Shown here one piece after another: positions 17,670 to 26,223 of a DNA stretch of 64,000 nucleotides. A program made the position numbers and the translations under genes. Under the pieces are notes generated by a model, which ran no database searches, was not told the origin of the DNA, and was given only the letters and a program-made list of their open reading frames with translations. Position 1 is the first letter of the stretch. Each line of letters begins with the position of its first letter. The DNA is from an uncultured Muribaculaceae bacterium (GTDB lineage Bacteria; Bacteroidota; Bacteroidia; Bacteroidales; Muribaculaceae): assembly GCA_910587475.1 (NCBI GenBank), contig CAJUMR010000006.1, positions 30,381 to 94,380 on the forward strand. Direction: 5' to 3'.

Positions 17670-18638
17670 CTATTTTATAGTCTTGACATCGTTGACATCG
17701 ACCAGATTGTTGACAATCGCAAATATGGTCAGGCCGGCAGCCGAATGAATTCCGAGTTTCGAGCTGATATTGCGGCGATGGGTGGCTGCGGTGTGAACCG
17801 AGATACACAGACGGTCGGCGATTTCCTTGTTCGACAGGCCGATGGCGATTGCTGCTACGATTTCTTTCTCTCTCGAACTGAGGTTGTCGCCTCCGTTGGC
17901 AATCTGACCGGACGTGGATGCCGGAGTTGCTTTGTGCTTGTGACGCTGCGATGCAATGTCTTTCTCAAGTTCTATAACATTGGGCACGAGCAGATGGTCC
18001 TCGACCGCACAGTGAGATGCGATGTCTTGTTCGCAGTTCATGATGTCGAAGAGCACACTGTTGAGCAAGTCGTGATTGCGCGACGGGCAGTAGCGTATCA
18101 GGATGTCTTTCAGCTCTTTGAGCTTCGATTCCATGCGTTTGTGGTGTGTGGCGAATGCTTTGATAGAAAATCCGCCCTGCACTGTGCCGTCGAGAAGTGA
18201 GTCGATATATTTGAAGACCGTGTCATTCTCAAATTCCATGTGGGTCCGCACCTCTCCGACATATTCATCGAAGAAGCGCAGTACAACGAATGCCAGATCA
18301 TCGCTTCCCGAGCAGTCGAGGGCTCCGAGCAATTTAAGTCTGATGTTGGGTAAGATGAAGTCGAGAAAATAACTGTGGGCGCGACGCAGATAGTCTGTGA
18401 GGGTCGAGATGTCTATTTCATCGTTTTTGATAGGGCGATTGCTTGTGTAATTGGCAACGGTTAGAAAAGTTTCTGTGTCTACTTCGTTTTCCGCACATAC
18501 TTCACCGACATTTTTGTCTCCGAAGCCCAGGGGAATATTGAAGCGGCTCAGCACCATAAGCAGGGAACTGTTGCTGCGTATGAGTTCACGCATTGTGTTT
18601 TCGGCAGTGTATGCCTCGTTAGTATCAATCACATTCAT
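17670..18638 (-). CDS. Hemerythrin-like (RIC/YtfE-type) di-iron domain fused to a LuxR-type DNA-binding domain
   Basis: 322 residues, no signal peptide. Residues about 12-60 resemble the ScdA N-terminal domain but lack its usual cysteines. Residues about 80-225 form a four-helix hemerythrin-like domain with the RIC/YtfE ligand set: His88, His133-x3-Glu137, His165 or His166, His209-x3-Glu213. A flexible linker leads to a LuxR/GerE helix-turn-helix at about 252-315 ('LSSREKEIVAAIAIGLSNKEIADRL'). RIC proteins repair nitrosatively or oxidatively damaged iron-sulfur clusters. Joined to a DNA-binding domain, the di-iron site is most simply an NO- or O2-sensing input (inference). The gene stands alone. 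Targets cannot be named. Confidence 0.86.
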   Translation of the reverse strand: MNVIDTNEAYTAENTMRELIRSNSSLLMVLSRFNIPLGFGDKNVGEVCAENEVDTETFLTVANYTSNRPIKNDEIDISTLTDYLRRAHSYFLDFILPNIRLKLLGALDCSGSDDLAFVVLRFFDEYVGEVRTHMEFENDTVFKYIDSLLDGTVQGGFSIKAFATHHKRMESKLKELKDILIRYCPSRNHDLLNSVLFDIMNCEQDIASHCAVEDHLLVPNVIELEKDIASQRHKHKATPASTSGQIANGGDNLSSREKEIVAAIAIGLSNKEIADRLCISVHTAATHRRNISSKLGIHSAAGLTIFAIVNNLVDVNDVKTIK

Positions 18639-18657
18639 GACGTTTAGTATAACACTG

Positions 18658-18700
18658 CAAAATTACAAATTTATTTCGAATTATTTAGAATTATTCCAAA
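18658..18700 (-). promoter_or_regulatory. Promoter region of the hemerythrin-LuxR regulator
   Basis: On the minus strand there are two -7-like boxes, TAAATTTG (18673-18666) and TAATTTTG (18665-18658). A TTTG lies at 18700-18697, 23 bases from the first. Two direct GAATTATT repeats lie between, and a regulator could bind them. Which box is used is not clear. Confidence 0.4.
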
Positions 18701-18710
18701 TAACGCTGCC

Positions 18711-20039
18711 TTATTGTCTGCGCGATGAGGGAAAATCGATTGTGAACCTTGTCAATCCGTCGGGATCGGTGCGCAGACTGTAGCTGCATTTGTGGCGCCT
18801 GAGTACCTCGCGGACAAATGTCAGCCCCACGCCTTGACCGCCGGGTTTGTCGGAGAAGAAAGGTGTGAATATGCGGATGCTTTTTTCTGCCGGAATACCG
18901 GCACCGTTGTCAGCGACGATGATCTGGAGCGATTTTGATGCTGTAGTGGCGGTCGATATCGTCACATTTCCTCCTCGTCGGGTTGATGCTATGCTTTCAG
19001 ATGCGTTTTTGACAAGGTTGACGATGCATTGTTCGAGCAGTGCGACATCGGCATGGCACTCGGGGACATCATCACTCAGATCAAGCGTCAGGCTGCACCC
19101 CGAAGGCATGCACAGGCTTTCGAGAAACGGACGCGAGTGACGCAGCATGTCGTTGATGTCGATGCTCTGTATCGTCGGTTCGGGCATTTTTACGACGTCG
19201 GCCAGACGCGACACGAAATCGCTCATGCCCAGTGCTCTGTCGGCACAGCTTTCGAGCAACGCCGAACTCTGTCCGTCGTCGTCGGCTGTCGACATTATGT
19301 CGCTCACGACTCCCAGGGCAGAAGCGATTGGAGCCACGGTGTTGTTGACTTCGTGGGCGATGATGCGGATGATTTTTTCGTAGGCCGAGCGTTCGGCGTC
19401 AGCCATCGCATCACCGATGTCTTCAATCAGGTAAAACGGATGCACTATGCCTTTGTCGACGAGACTCAGGCGTGAGCACTTGTAGGTTTCGCCGTGGTTG
19501 GTGCGCAGCAGACGTGTCTCCGAGTCTCCAAGCGACGCAAGGCAACTTCCGAGCGGATCTCCGAGATGATGAGTCTTTTTGCCCGGCATATCAGAGAATT
19601 TCATGTTGAACATGCGTCCGGCTGCCGGATTGGCTATGGCGATGCTTCCGTCAAATTCGAGAATGATGATGCCGATGGGTGCGCGTTCGATAAGCATGTT
19701 GAGAAAATGCGATTGTTCCTCGAAGCGGAGTCTCTGTTCCTTCAGTCTAAGGATCATGTCGTTGAAGGTCGATGCAATCTTGTCGACTTCCGGCTGACCG
19801 ACCTTCTTGAGCGTTGAATTCCAGTCCTGACCTTTTAGGAGATCGAGGCCGTCGGAGAGGGTCATGATCGGACGGTTGACTTTACGGTAGAAAAAGATAA
19901 GGTATATGATGTTGGCAATCGTAAGCACCTCGACAACGTAGAAAGCGTTGTGATGCGTGTCGTAGTCGAGACTGAGAGTGAACACCCAGGTCGATAACTG
20001 CAGGATTGCTGAGATTATGAATAAGATGCGGAGATTCAT
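18711..20039 (-). CDS. Membrane sensor histidine kinase (NtrY-like)
   Basis: 442 residues. Two N-terminal membrane helices (about 5-22 and 33-52) enclose only some ten periplasmic residues, so sensing is probably in the membrane or cytoplasm. Next come a HAMP-like helix, a PAS domain (about 115-215), a HisKA-type dimerisation helix with the phospho-acceptor in 'HEVNNTVAPI' and an HATPase domain ('DNGAGIP', 'GGQGVGLTFVREVLRRH'). It starts 2 bases after the stop of the sigma-54 response regulator, its evident partner, and is the last gene of the long export operon. Such kinases usually set the phosphorylation state of an NtrC-type regulator. Confidence 0.92.
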   Translation of the reverse strand: MNLRILFIISAILQLSTWVFTLSLDYDTHHNAFYVVEVLTIANIIYLIFFYRKVNRPIMTLSDGLDLLKGQDWNSTLKKVGQPEVDKIASTFNDMILRLKEQRLRFEEQSHFLNMLIERAPIGIIILEFDGSIAIANPAAGRMFNMKFSDMPGKKTHHLGDPLGSCLASLGDSETRLLRTNHGETYKCSRLSLVDKGIVHPFYLIEDIGDAMADAERSAYEKIIRIIAHEVNNTVAPIASALGVVSDIMSTADDDGQSSALLESCADRALGMSDFVSRLADVVKMPEPTIQSIDINDMLRHSRPFLESLCMPSGCSLTLDLSDDVPECHADVALLEQCIVNLVKNASESIASTRRGGNVTISTATTASKSLQIIVADNGAGIPAEKSIRIFTPFFSDKPGGQGVGLTFVREVLRRHKCSYSLRTDPDGLTRFTIDFPSSRRQ

Positions 20040-20041
20040 GA

Positions 20042-21373
20042 TCAGATGCCGTATTTTTCAATCCGACGGTAGAGTGCCTGACGGGTAAGTCCGAGCTCGG
20101 TGGCCGCGCGCGACACATTGCCTCCGTTGCGCTGCAATGCTTGGCTTATTTTCTGAGCCTCAAGTTGTGCGAGGTTGTCGGGCTCGGCGGTGTTGACAGT
20201 CATCGACGGATTACATTCCCGCTGAAAATCCGACGCTGTCAGCACGTCGGCGCGGTTGACGAGGATTACGCGTTCGACGAGATTCTTCATCTCGCGCAGA
20301 TTGCCCGGAAAAGTGTATTCGGAGAGAAAATCAGTAGCTGATTTGTCGATCTGAGGGGTTTCGAGACCGTTGCGCGCGGCTGCGTCTGCAGCGAAATGTC
20401 TTGCGAGTGCGGCGATGTCGCTTTTGCGGCGGCGCAGGGGCGGCAACTCAAGGGTCACAAGGTTGATGCGGTAGAAAAGATCTTCCCTGAATTTCCGGTC
20501 GGCCACCATGGCAGGCAGATCGGCATTGGTCGCGCAGATCACTCTTACATCGACCTTCATCGTCTTGCTGCTGCCGAGAGGCTCGAACTTCTGTTCCTGA
20601 AGCACACGCAGCAGCTTCACCTGACAGCTCAGGTCGAGTTCTCCGATTTCATCGAGGAAGATAGTGCCCCCGTTGGCGGCTTCAAAGCGGCCGATGCGGT
20701 TGGTGATTGCGTCGGTGAACGCTCCTTTGCGGTGCCCGAACATTTCGCTTTCGAACAGCGACTGTGACAGTCCGCCGAGGTTGACCTTCACAAATGGCTT
20801 GTCGCGTCGGGAGCTGTTGCGGTGGATTGCTTCGGCGATTAGTTCTTTGCCGGTGCCGCTTTCGCCGGTGATGAGCACGGTTGCTGTGGTCGGGGCGATG
20901 CGCTCGACGGTTTTCAGCACATTCTCCAGACCGGCGTCGCTGCCGATGATCCCGCATCGGTCAAATTTCGACGCAGACGCCGGTTTGCCCGATGCGTTGC
21001 CCGACGCCGATATTTCGATTGCGTTGCCGAGGGTCTTGACCACTTGGCGATTGTCCCATGGCTTTGTGATGAAGTCAAAGGCTCCGGCCTTCATGCCTGC
21101 CACCGCGAGTTCGATGCTGCCCCACGCGGTCATAAGAATGACAGGCAGCGATGGGCTGAATAGTTTGATCTGTTTCAACAACGTCAACCCTTCCTCGCCT
21201 GTGGTGAAGCGTGAGAAGTTCATGTCGAGCATTACTGCTTCGAAACTGTTGCTGCGCACCGCTTCTATGGCTTCGGAGGGAGATGCGACTGTCATGCATC
21301 TGTAGCCGGAGTGGGAGAGGAGCATTGAAAGTGATGCGCATATAGCGCTGTCATCGTCGACGATTAGTATCAT
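20042..21373 (-). CDS. Sigma-54-dependent response regulator (NtrC family)
   Basis: 443 residues. The receiver domain (about 1-120) has the acidic pair 'VDDDSAI' and the phospho-acceptor in 'VMLDMNF'. The AAA+ domain (about 140-375) carries Walker A 'GESGTGKE', Walker B 'GGTIFLDEIGEL' and a sigma-54-contact loop reading GAFTDA instead of the textbook GAFTGA. The Fis-type helix-turn-helix closes the protein ('NVSRAATELGLTRQALYRR'). Its start overlaps the stop of the beta-barrel gene (ATGA), and the kinase follows after 2 bases. Through a sigma-54 promoter seen upstream of the adaptor gene, it probably controls the export operon that contains it (inference). Confidence 0.94.
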   Translation of the reverse strand: MILIVDDDSAICASLSMLLSHSGYRCMTVASPSEAIEAVRSNSFEAVMLDMNFSRFTTGEEGLTLLKQIKLFSPSLPVILMTAWGSIELAVAGMKAGAFDFITKPWDNRQVVKTLGNAIEISASGNASGKPASASKFDRCGIIGSDAGLENVLKTVERIAPTTATVLITGESGTGKELIAEAIHRNSSRRDKPFVKVNLGGLSQSLFESEMFGHRKGAFTDAITNRIGRFEAANGGTIFLDEIGELDLSCQVKLLRVLQEQKFEPLGSSKTMKVDVRVICATNADLPAMVADRKFREDLFYRINLVTLELPPLRRRKSDIAALARHFAADAAARNGLETPQIDKSATDFLSEYTFPGNLREMKNLVERVILVNRADVLTASDFQRECNPSMTVNTAEPDNLAQLEAQKISQALQRNGGNVSRAATELGLTRQALYRRIEKYGI

Positions 21374-22008
21374 AAGTGAAATTTTAGTCCGACATTGAGA
21401 TTGATGCGGGAGAAGCCGTTTAAGTTTGACTCTGTGGATAATGTCTGGCCGAGGAAACTTTGGTTGATGTAAGCTTCTACTGTAGATAACGACATAATCA
21501 GTCCAAGATTGCGTGAGAAGCGGTATTCGGCGCCGAAACTTGCGTTAAATCCTACTCCGTAGTCGTAGTTCGATCCGATATGTTTTGATGCTGATTTTTC
21601 TTGTGCTGTAATTCTGTCAGATGTCATGCAGAAGCCTAAGCCGGCGCTGTAGTTGAGAACCCATCTGTCAGACCGCAGGACTATGCGGCCGGCAAACTGC
21701 GGGGCGAAATAGTGGATTGTAAAGTATTCTTTAGTCTTTTCCTTGGCGCCGTAAGCGATTTCTCCTTTTGTAAAGTAGCCGTCATAGAGAAATCCTGCGC
21801 CGATCATCCGCTCGGAGATCCATTCATAGCCGACCTGCCAGTTTCCGCCCAGGCGCATCTCTCCGCTCGTCCACGAATAGTCGACATGGGATGTTATGTG
21901 TGATATGCCGCCTGCGGCATAGATTGAGTGACCAATGTTAGGGTTGATGTCCTGGGCTTTGACGATGAATGCCGAGAAAATGGCGAGTGACAGCAATAGG
22001 GATTTCAT
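21370..22008 (-). CDS. Outer-membrane beta-barrel protein between TolC and the two-component genes
   Basis: 212 residues from the ATG at 22008 (MKSLLLSLA), which begins a clear signal peptide ending VKAQ; in-frame codons upstream to 22056 look non-coding. The mature protein shows alternating strands with Gly/aromatic pattern ('YDYGVGFNASFGAEYRFS') and ends 'INLNVGLKFHL', a terminal strand fit for outer-membrane insertion. It is about the size of an OmpW/OmpX-like barrel. The stop is shared with the response regulator start, so expression is coupled. Its role is unknown; it may report envelope state to the kinase or assist the exporter. Confidence 0.72.
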   Translation of the reverse strand: MKSLLLSLAIFSAFIVKAQDINPNIGHSIYAAGGISHITSHVDYSWTSGEMRLGGNWQVGYEWISERMIGAGFLYDGYFTKGEIAYGAKEKTKEYFTIHYFAPQFAGRIVLRSDRWVLNYSAGLGFCMTSDRITAQEKSASKHIGSNYDYGVGFNASFGAEYRFSRNLGLIMSLSTVEAYINQSFLGQTLSTESNLNGFSRINLNVGLKFHL

Positions 22009-22053
22009 GGACGTGACGATTATTGATTTTACCGATGTTTTAATGTTTATTTG

Positions 22054-22071
22054 CAAATGTAAGCAAATTTA
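22054..22071 (-). promoter_or_regulatory. Two overlapping -7-like boxes before the beta-barrel/two-component genes
   Basis: Minus-strand TAAATTTG (22071-22064) and TACATTTG (22061-22054) fall in the 86-base gap after the TolC-like gene, the largest gap in the downstream half of the operon. They could give the regulator genes basal sigma-ABfr transcription independent of the sigma-54 promoter. No convincing -33 element was found. Confidence 0.4.
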
Positions 22072-22094
22072 CCGAGCCGACAGAGCTTTTCAGT

Positions 22095-23567
22095 TTACAT
22101 TTTCAGTATTTTCTCGATGTCTGAGTTGATTGGCATATCATTGGTGAAGTCCCATAAGGTCAGGCTGCGCAGTTGGTAATAGTAGTACCAGTAGGAGAAC
22201 AGCTCCGAGATATACTTCAATCTTGCTGCGTCTTTGCTCGTCTGGGAGTCGTTGAGATCGAGTGCCGATATCTTACCGATCATAAATGTCTCGACGCTGC
22301 TGTCGTAGCGTTGCATGGCGATTTCGTCGGCACGATGGGCGAGCTTGAGCTGATCGCATTGGTTGTTGAAGCGTTCGACGAGTATAAACAGACTTTCGTT
22401 GAAGTCGGCACGCTCTTTGCGCAGGCGGCTTCTGACAAGTTCACGGTTGCTTTCCGCCACTTTCACCCTGCCTTTGCGTTTGCCCCAGTCGACAAGCGGT
22501 ATCGACACACCGACTTCCACGACCTGATTGTCGTTCAGAGGGTCATAAGCTCCTTTGAAGCGGCGGTCGGTGCCGGTGTAGCCGATCTGGGCAAACAGAT
22601 TGATCTCGCGCATGGCGCCTTTTGCGCTCGCGACCTGATAGTCGGCCTCAAGCTGGCGCCGGCGGATGTTGTCGGCGAGCGCATTGTAGTCGGTCGCATA
22701 GCCGAGTGCGCGTTCGAAGTCCACATGGCCGAGAGGTGCCGCAGGCGGAACGACAGGCTCGAGTTCGACCTCGGGGTCAAGATCGAGGAATGTGCGCAGA
22801 CGGAACATGTCGCTCTTGGCCTGACTCTCGCATGATGTCAGTGTGGAACGCGAATTCAGCATATTTAGCTCGACCTGAAGCACCTCGTTGTTGCTTATCC
22901 GTCCCATTTCGCGTTTGGCGAGGGCGACTTCGTAGAGTTTTTCGGCGTTGGTGACATTCTGGAGAGCTGATGCAACATTCTGGCGCGAAGACAGAAGATT
23001 GAAAAAATACTGTATGGCAGTCATCGCCACTTCCTCCGTAGCACTGATGAAGTTGGCTTTGGCTTCGCGGTAGCGCACCGGTTCGATGCGGCGGTTCCAT
23101 TTCACATCGTTGGCGGCGAATATCGGCTGGCTAAGTCTCAGAGCTACAGGCACAGACATGTAGCGGTTGCCGACATCGCCGCTCAGCTGACGCATGAAAT
23201 CGAGCGATGACGTCAGTGAGATTGTGCCGCCCGTGGGCCAGATGCGTTGTTCGAGCGACAGCGACCCGCTGAGGGCAAGGTTGTCGTTGCGGACGAAGTT
23301 GTACGATCCGTCGGCATTCTGATAGCTTGAATACTGTTTGCTGTAGCCCGGAAGTGTGGCCTTGAAATTTATCTCCGGCAAGAGACCGGCCTTGAATGTG
23401 CGGTATTCCCAATAGGCCGACCGCAGCGAATTGACAGCCATGACGGCGTCGACACTGCGTACTCTTGCGAGCAGTATCGCCTCTTCGAGTGTTATTTCGC
23501 GTGACTCAGCCCAAAGCGGCAGTGCCGCACAGGCCGAAATACAGATTATGATCAGTTTTCTAAACAT
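22095..23567 (-). CDS. TolC-family outer-membrane efflux protein
   Basis: 490 residues with a signal peptide (about 1-20). It shows the duplicated helical hairpin design of OEP proteins. The first OEP repeat (about 25-220) includes 'ITLEEAILLARVRSVDAVMA'. The second (about 250-460) includes 'ALADNIRRRQLEADYQVASAKGA' and a barrel segment 'SIPLVDWGKRKGRVKVAESN'. It forms the outer-membrane exit duct for tripartite pumps. It follows the eighth permease by 39 bases and belongs to the same operon as the HlyD-type adaptor. Confidence 0.92.
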   Translation of the reverse strand: MFRKLIIICISACAALPLWAESREITLEEAILLARVRSVDAVMAVNSLRSAYWEYRTFKAGLLPEINFKATLPGYSKQYSSYQNADGSYNFVRNDNLALSGSLSLEQRIWPTGGTISLTSSLDFMRQLSGDVGNRYMSVPVALRLSQPIFAANDVKWNRRIEPVRYREAKANFISATEEVAMTAIQYFFNLLSSRQNVASALQNVTNAEKLYEVALAKREMGRISNNEVLQVELNMLNSRSTLTSCESQAKSDMFRLRTFLDLDPEVELEPVVPPAAPLGHVDFERALGYATDYNALADNIRRRQLEADYQVASAKGAMREINLFAQIGYTGTDRRFKGAYDPLNDNQVVEVGVSIPLVDWGKRKGRVKVAESNRELVRSRLRKERADFNESLFILVERFNNQCDQLKLAHRADEIAMQRYDSSVETFMIGKISALDLNDSQTSKDAARLKYISELFSYWYYYYQLRSLTLWDFTNDMPINSDIEKILKM

Positions 23568-23606
23568 ATGTTGAGTAGATTGATAAATGCTTTTGCAATG
23601 TATGCT

Positions 23607-24917
23607 TCACTCGTCGCGCAGGGCGTCGACGGGGTTGATGTTGGCGGCGTGGCGGGCAGGGAAATATGAGCCGATTACCACGCAGACGATGATGATCGCA
23701 TAGACTATGGCCGACACTATGGCGAAATGCGCGCCGAAGTTTTCGACCCAGGTTGAGGGCTGAATCTGGCCGACGTTGTTCTCGTAACCGATGGAAAGCC
23801 CTTCGACTATTGCATACTGCAGATAGATGAAATCTCCGACCGCAAATGCGATGGTGGCGAGCGCGACAGCTTCGCCGATGATCATTGCAAGAATCCGTCG
23901 GCGCGACGCACCGTAGGATCTCAGCACTCCGAGTTCGGCAACGCGTTTTCCGGTCTGAAGCCACACGCACCCTACCACCCCTACTATCAGGTTGATCAAG
24001 AACAGGGCTGCGGCGAAGAAGCGCAGGTTGCGTCGGTTAGTCTCTCCACTTTGGTTTTCGACAGATCTGATCTGCTCGCGTTGGCTGATTATGTCAGTTA
24101 CATAGTAGTTGCCGACTCTCAGATCGTTTTTGATGACTCGCTTGTTTTGTCGTATGTATTCATCTGCGTTGATGCCGTCGGCCAGCCGCAAGGTGAGGGT
24201 AAACGATCGTGGCAAAGGTTGTTTGTGGCATTGTAACGCTACTGCGCCGGTGCGAGTCATCGATCTGTAGCGGAAGTCTTTGACAATGCCCGCGACATTG
24301 ATGTAGAAAGTGTCACCATCGTTGACATAGCTTAAAAATCTTTTGCCTTTCACTCCGCGGCGGTCGGGCCAGTATGCACGGTCGACCGACTCGGTGATGA
24401 TAAGGTCTCTTTCCGATAGTCCGGCCTCAAGTTCTTCGATTGATGGCGATCCTTCGGCCGCCTCGATACCATAGAAAGAGAAGAATTTTTCGCCCGGCTC
24501 GATGTTTAGTCCGTAGTATGCTCCGACGACGGTGTCGATGGCTTCATTGCCGGTGTTATAGTGATAATTGAGGGTCATGCCATCGTCGGGGTTCATTGAG
24601 TTGTGCGATGCCATCTCGACCATCGGTAGACGTTCGGCTTTTGAGCGCAGGGTCTCGTAAGCTTGATTGGTGGCCTCATCGCCGGAGTAGGATTGGTCAT
24701 ATCTGTCGGCTTCGGGCGTATATGAGTCAATTTTAACCCTTACAATGCGGTCTGCATCATAACCGAGAGGCATATTCAGATCATGGATACTTACAACAGT
24801 CGGATCAATGATGGCCCATGTGAGCACCGTCACGATCACAAGTTCGACGAAGATCCATACATTCTGGAGACGTCGGTGCCAAAGGTTTGAGAATATGATT
24901 TTCAGGTTCTGTATCAT
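23607..24917 (-). CDS. FtsX/MacB-type ABC permease, type II, eighth in operon
   Basis: 436 residues. A first membrane helix after 'KIIFSNLWHRRLQN', a large periplasmic MacB_PCD-like domain and three C-terminal FtsX helices. The loop after the second helix reads 'LQTGKRVAELGVLRSYGAS', the type II signature shared with the second, fourth and sixth permeases, and the protein ends 'NPVDALRDE'. Such permeases work as mechanotransmission pairs with a LolD/MacB-like ATPase rather than carrying substrate through the inner membrane. Its last 140 coding bases are almost identical to those of the sixth permease. Confidence 0.9.
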   Translation of the reverse strand: MIQNLKIIFSNLWHRRLQNVWIFVELVIVTVLTWAIIDPTVVSIHDLNMPLGYDADRIVRVKIDSYTPEADRYDQSYSGDEATNQAYETLRSKAERLPMVEMASHNSMNPDDGMTLNYHYNTGNEAIDTVVGAYYGLNIEPGEKFFSFYGIEAAEGSPSIEELEAGLSERDLIITESVDRAYWPDRRGVKGKRFLSYVNDGDTFYINVAGIVKDFRYRSMTRTGAVALQCHKQPLPRSFTLTLRLADGINADEYIRQNKRVIKNDLRVGNYYVTDIISQREQIRSVENQSGETNRRNLRFFAAALFLINLIVGVVGCVWLQTGKRVAELGVLRSYGASRRRILAMIIGEAVALATIAFAVGDFIYLQYAIVEGLSIGYENNVGQIQPSTWVENFGAHFAIVSAIVYAIIIVCVVIGSYFPARHAANINPVDALRDE

Positions 24918-24926
24918 TGCGAATGA

Positions 24927-26210
24927 TTATTTAAGCGATTTGACTATCGGGCGCCGCAGTGCGATCCATGCCGGGAGCATTGCCGATAAAACGTTGAGGA
25001 TGAGACATACGGCGAATGCAAAGATAAATACAGCCGGGGCAAACATCATGTCGGGAGTCAGCCTGATGGTTACGGAGCTGTTGACCGACGACCATTGGTC
25101 GCCGAGGATCGACAGCACGAAGGTGGCGTCGGTCGACAGCACTATCCACGTCAGCCCGAGTCCTATCAGCCCGCCGATGATGGTGAGGAACAGATTTTCC
25201 CACAGCACCTGTCCCAAAAGGCTTTTTGCCGTCGCTCCGAACGCTTTTCTGACGCCGAGTTCGCTTTGGCGCGAGTCCATGCGTCCGGCGATCATGCCGC
25301 TCATGTTCAAGGCCGGCACGATGAGGAGCGAGAGCAATATCATGACATTGAAACGGATGAAGCCCGACAGATCGAAATCACTGTCAGAAGGCCATACGCC
25401 CAACGACGTGATGCTTGCCGCTTGGGGTTGGTTCCAGAAATTGAGTTGACGGCCGTTGTGCGACGAGTTGTAGCGTGCGGCTACTTCAGCGAGCTCGGCC
25501 TGCAATGCCGGAAGATTGTCGCTGAGAAATATCATGCTGTAGCTGCCGAGGAAATTATCGGGATCGGGATTGCCTTCATAGCCTTTTACGGTTGTGAACG
25601 GCACAATCACATGAGCGAACGACATGTCATTGATGGCGCTGCCTTCGCGGAACACACCGCAGATATCATATTTTTTGAATTTGATCGATATGGTCTTACC
25701 GATCGCTTCGTCAGCCGATCCGAAGATCTCTTCGGCAAGGCGGTCACTGATAGCGGCTTTGCGGAGACCGCTGTCGAAATCGATGTCGTTGAACGGCGCG
25801 CCTGCTATGAAATCGTAGTTGAATACTTTGAAAAAATCAGTGTCAGTCTGTTTCAAAATAACATTGATCGCATCGCGTTCGTCGCTGAAATCAATTGATG
25901 ATGTACCCCATGTGTTAAGCAATATTGACGTTGTCTCCGCATTTTTTAAGTCGGAGAGGTATTGTTTGATTGATTGATAAGACAATGCGCCCTGACTTGA
26001 AGAGGTCTCATCGCTGTGTTCGGCGGCGAGGATCACCGACATGCGCTCGCGCTTGTACTCCGGGTAGACGGGAGCGAGCTTCACATAATAGATTATCGCG
26101 AATATGGTGGTCGATGCAATGGCAATAGCCGTTCCGAAGACGTAGATTCCCGAGAATAGTTTGTTCTGTCGGAGCAGCTGCCAGGCTTGTTTTAAGTGGA
26201 TTAACAACAT
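24927..26210 (-). CDS. FtsX/MacB-type ABC permease, type I, seventh in operon
   Basis: 427 residues. It opens with the type I signature 'QAWQLLRQNKLFSGIY', followed by a first membrane helix, a periplasmic MacB_PCD-like domain (about 50-280) and FtsX helices. The cytoplasmic loop reads 'RMDSRQSELGVRKAFGA', and the protein ends 'RRPIVKSLK'. The next gene, a type II permease, starts 9 bases downstream, and the pair probably forms a heterodimer. No ATPase gene adjoins this pair, so it would have to use the single ATPase at 31.5-32.2 kb. Confidence 0.9.
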   Translation of the reverse strand: MLLIHLKQAWQLLRQNKLFSGIYVFGTAIAIASTTIFAIIYYVKLAPVYPEYKRERMSVILAAEHSDETSSSQGALSYQSIKQYLSDLKNAETTSILLNTWGTSSIDFSDERDAINVILKQTDTDFFKVFNYDFIAGAPFNDIDFDSGLRKAAISDRLAEEIFGSADEAIGKTISIKFKKYDICGVFREGSAINDMSFAHVIVPFTTVKGYEGNPDPDNFLGSYSMIFLSDNLPALQAELAEVAARYNSSHNGRQLNFWNQPQAASITSLGVWPSDSDFDLSGFIRFNVMILLSLLIVPALNMSGMIAGRMDSRQSELGVRKAFGATAKSLLGQVLWENLFLTIIGGLIGLGLTWIVLSTDATFVLSILGDQWSSVNSSVTIRLTPDMMFAPAVFIFAFAVCLILNVLSAMLPAWIALRRPIVKSLK

Positions 26211-26223
26211 GGTGGAAACGATA

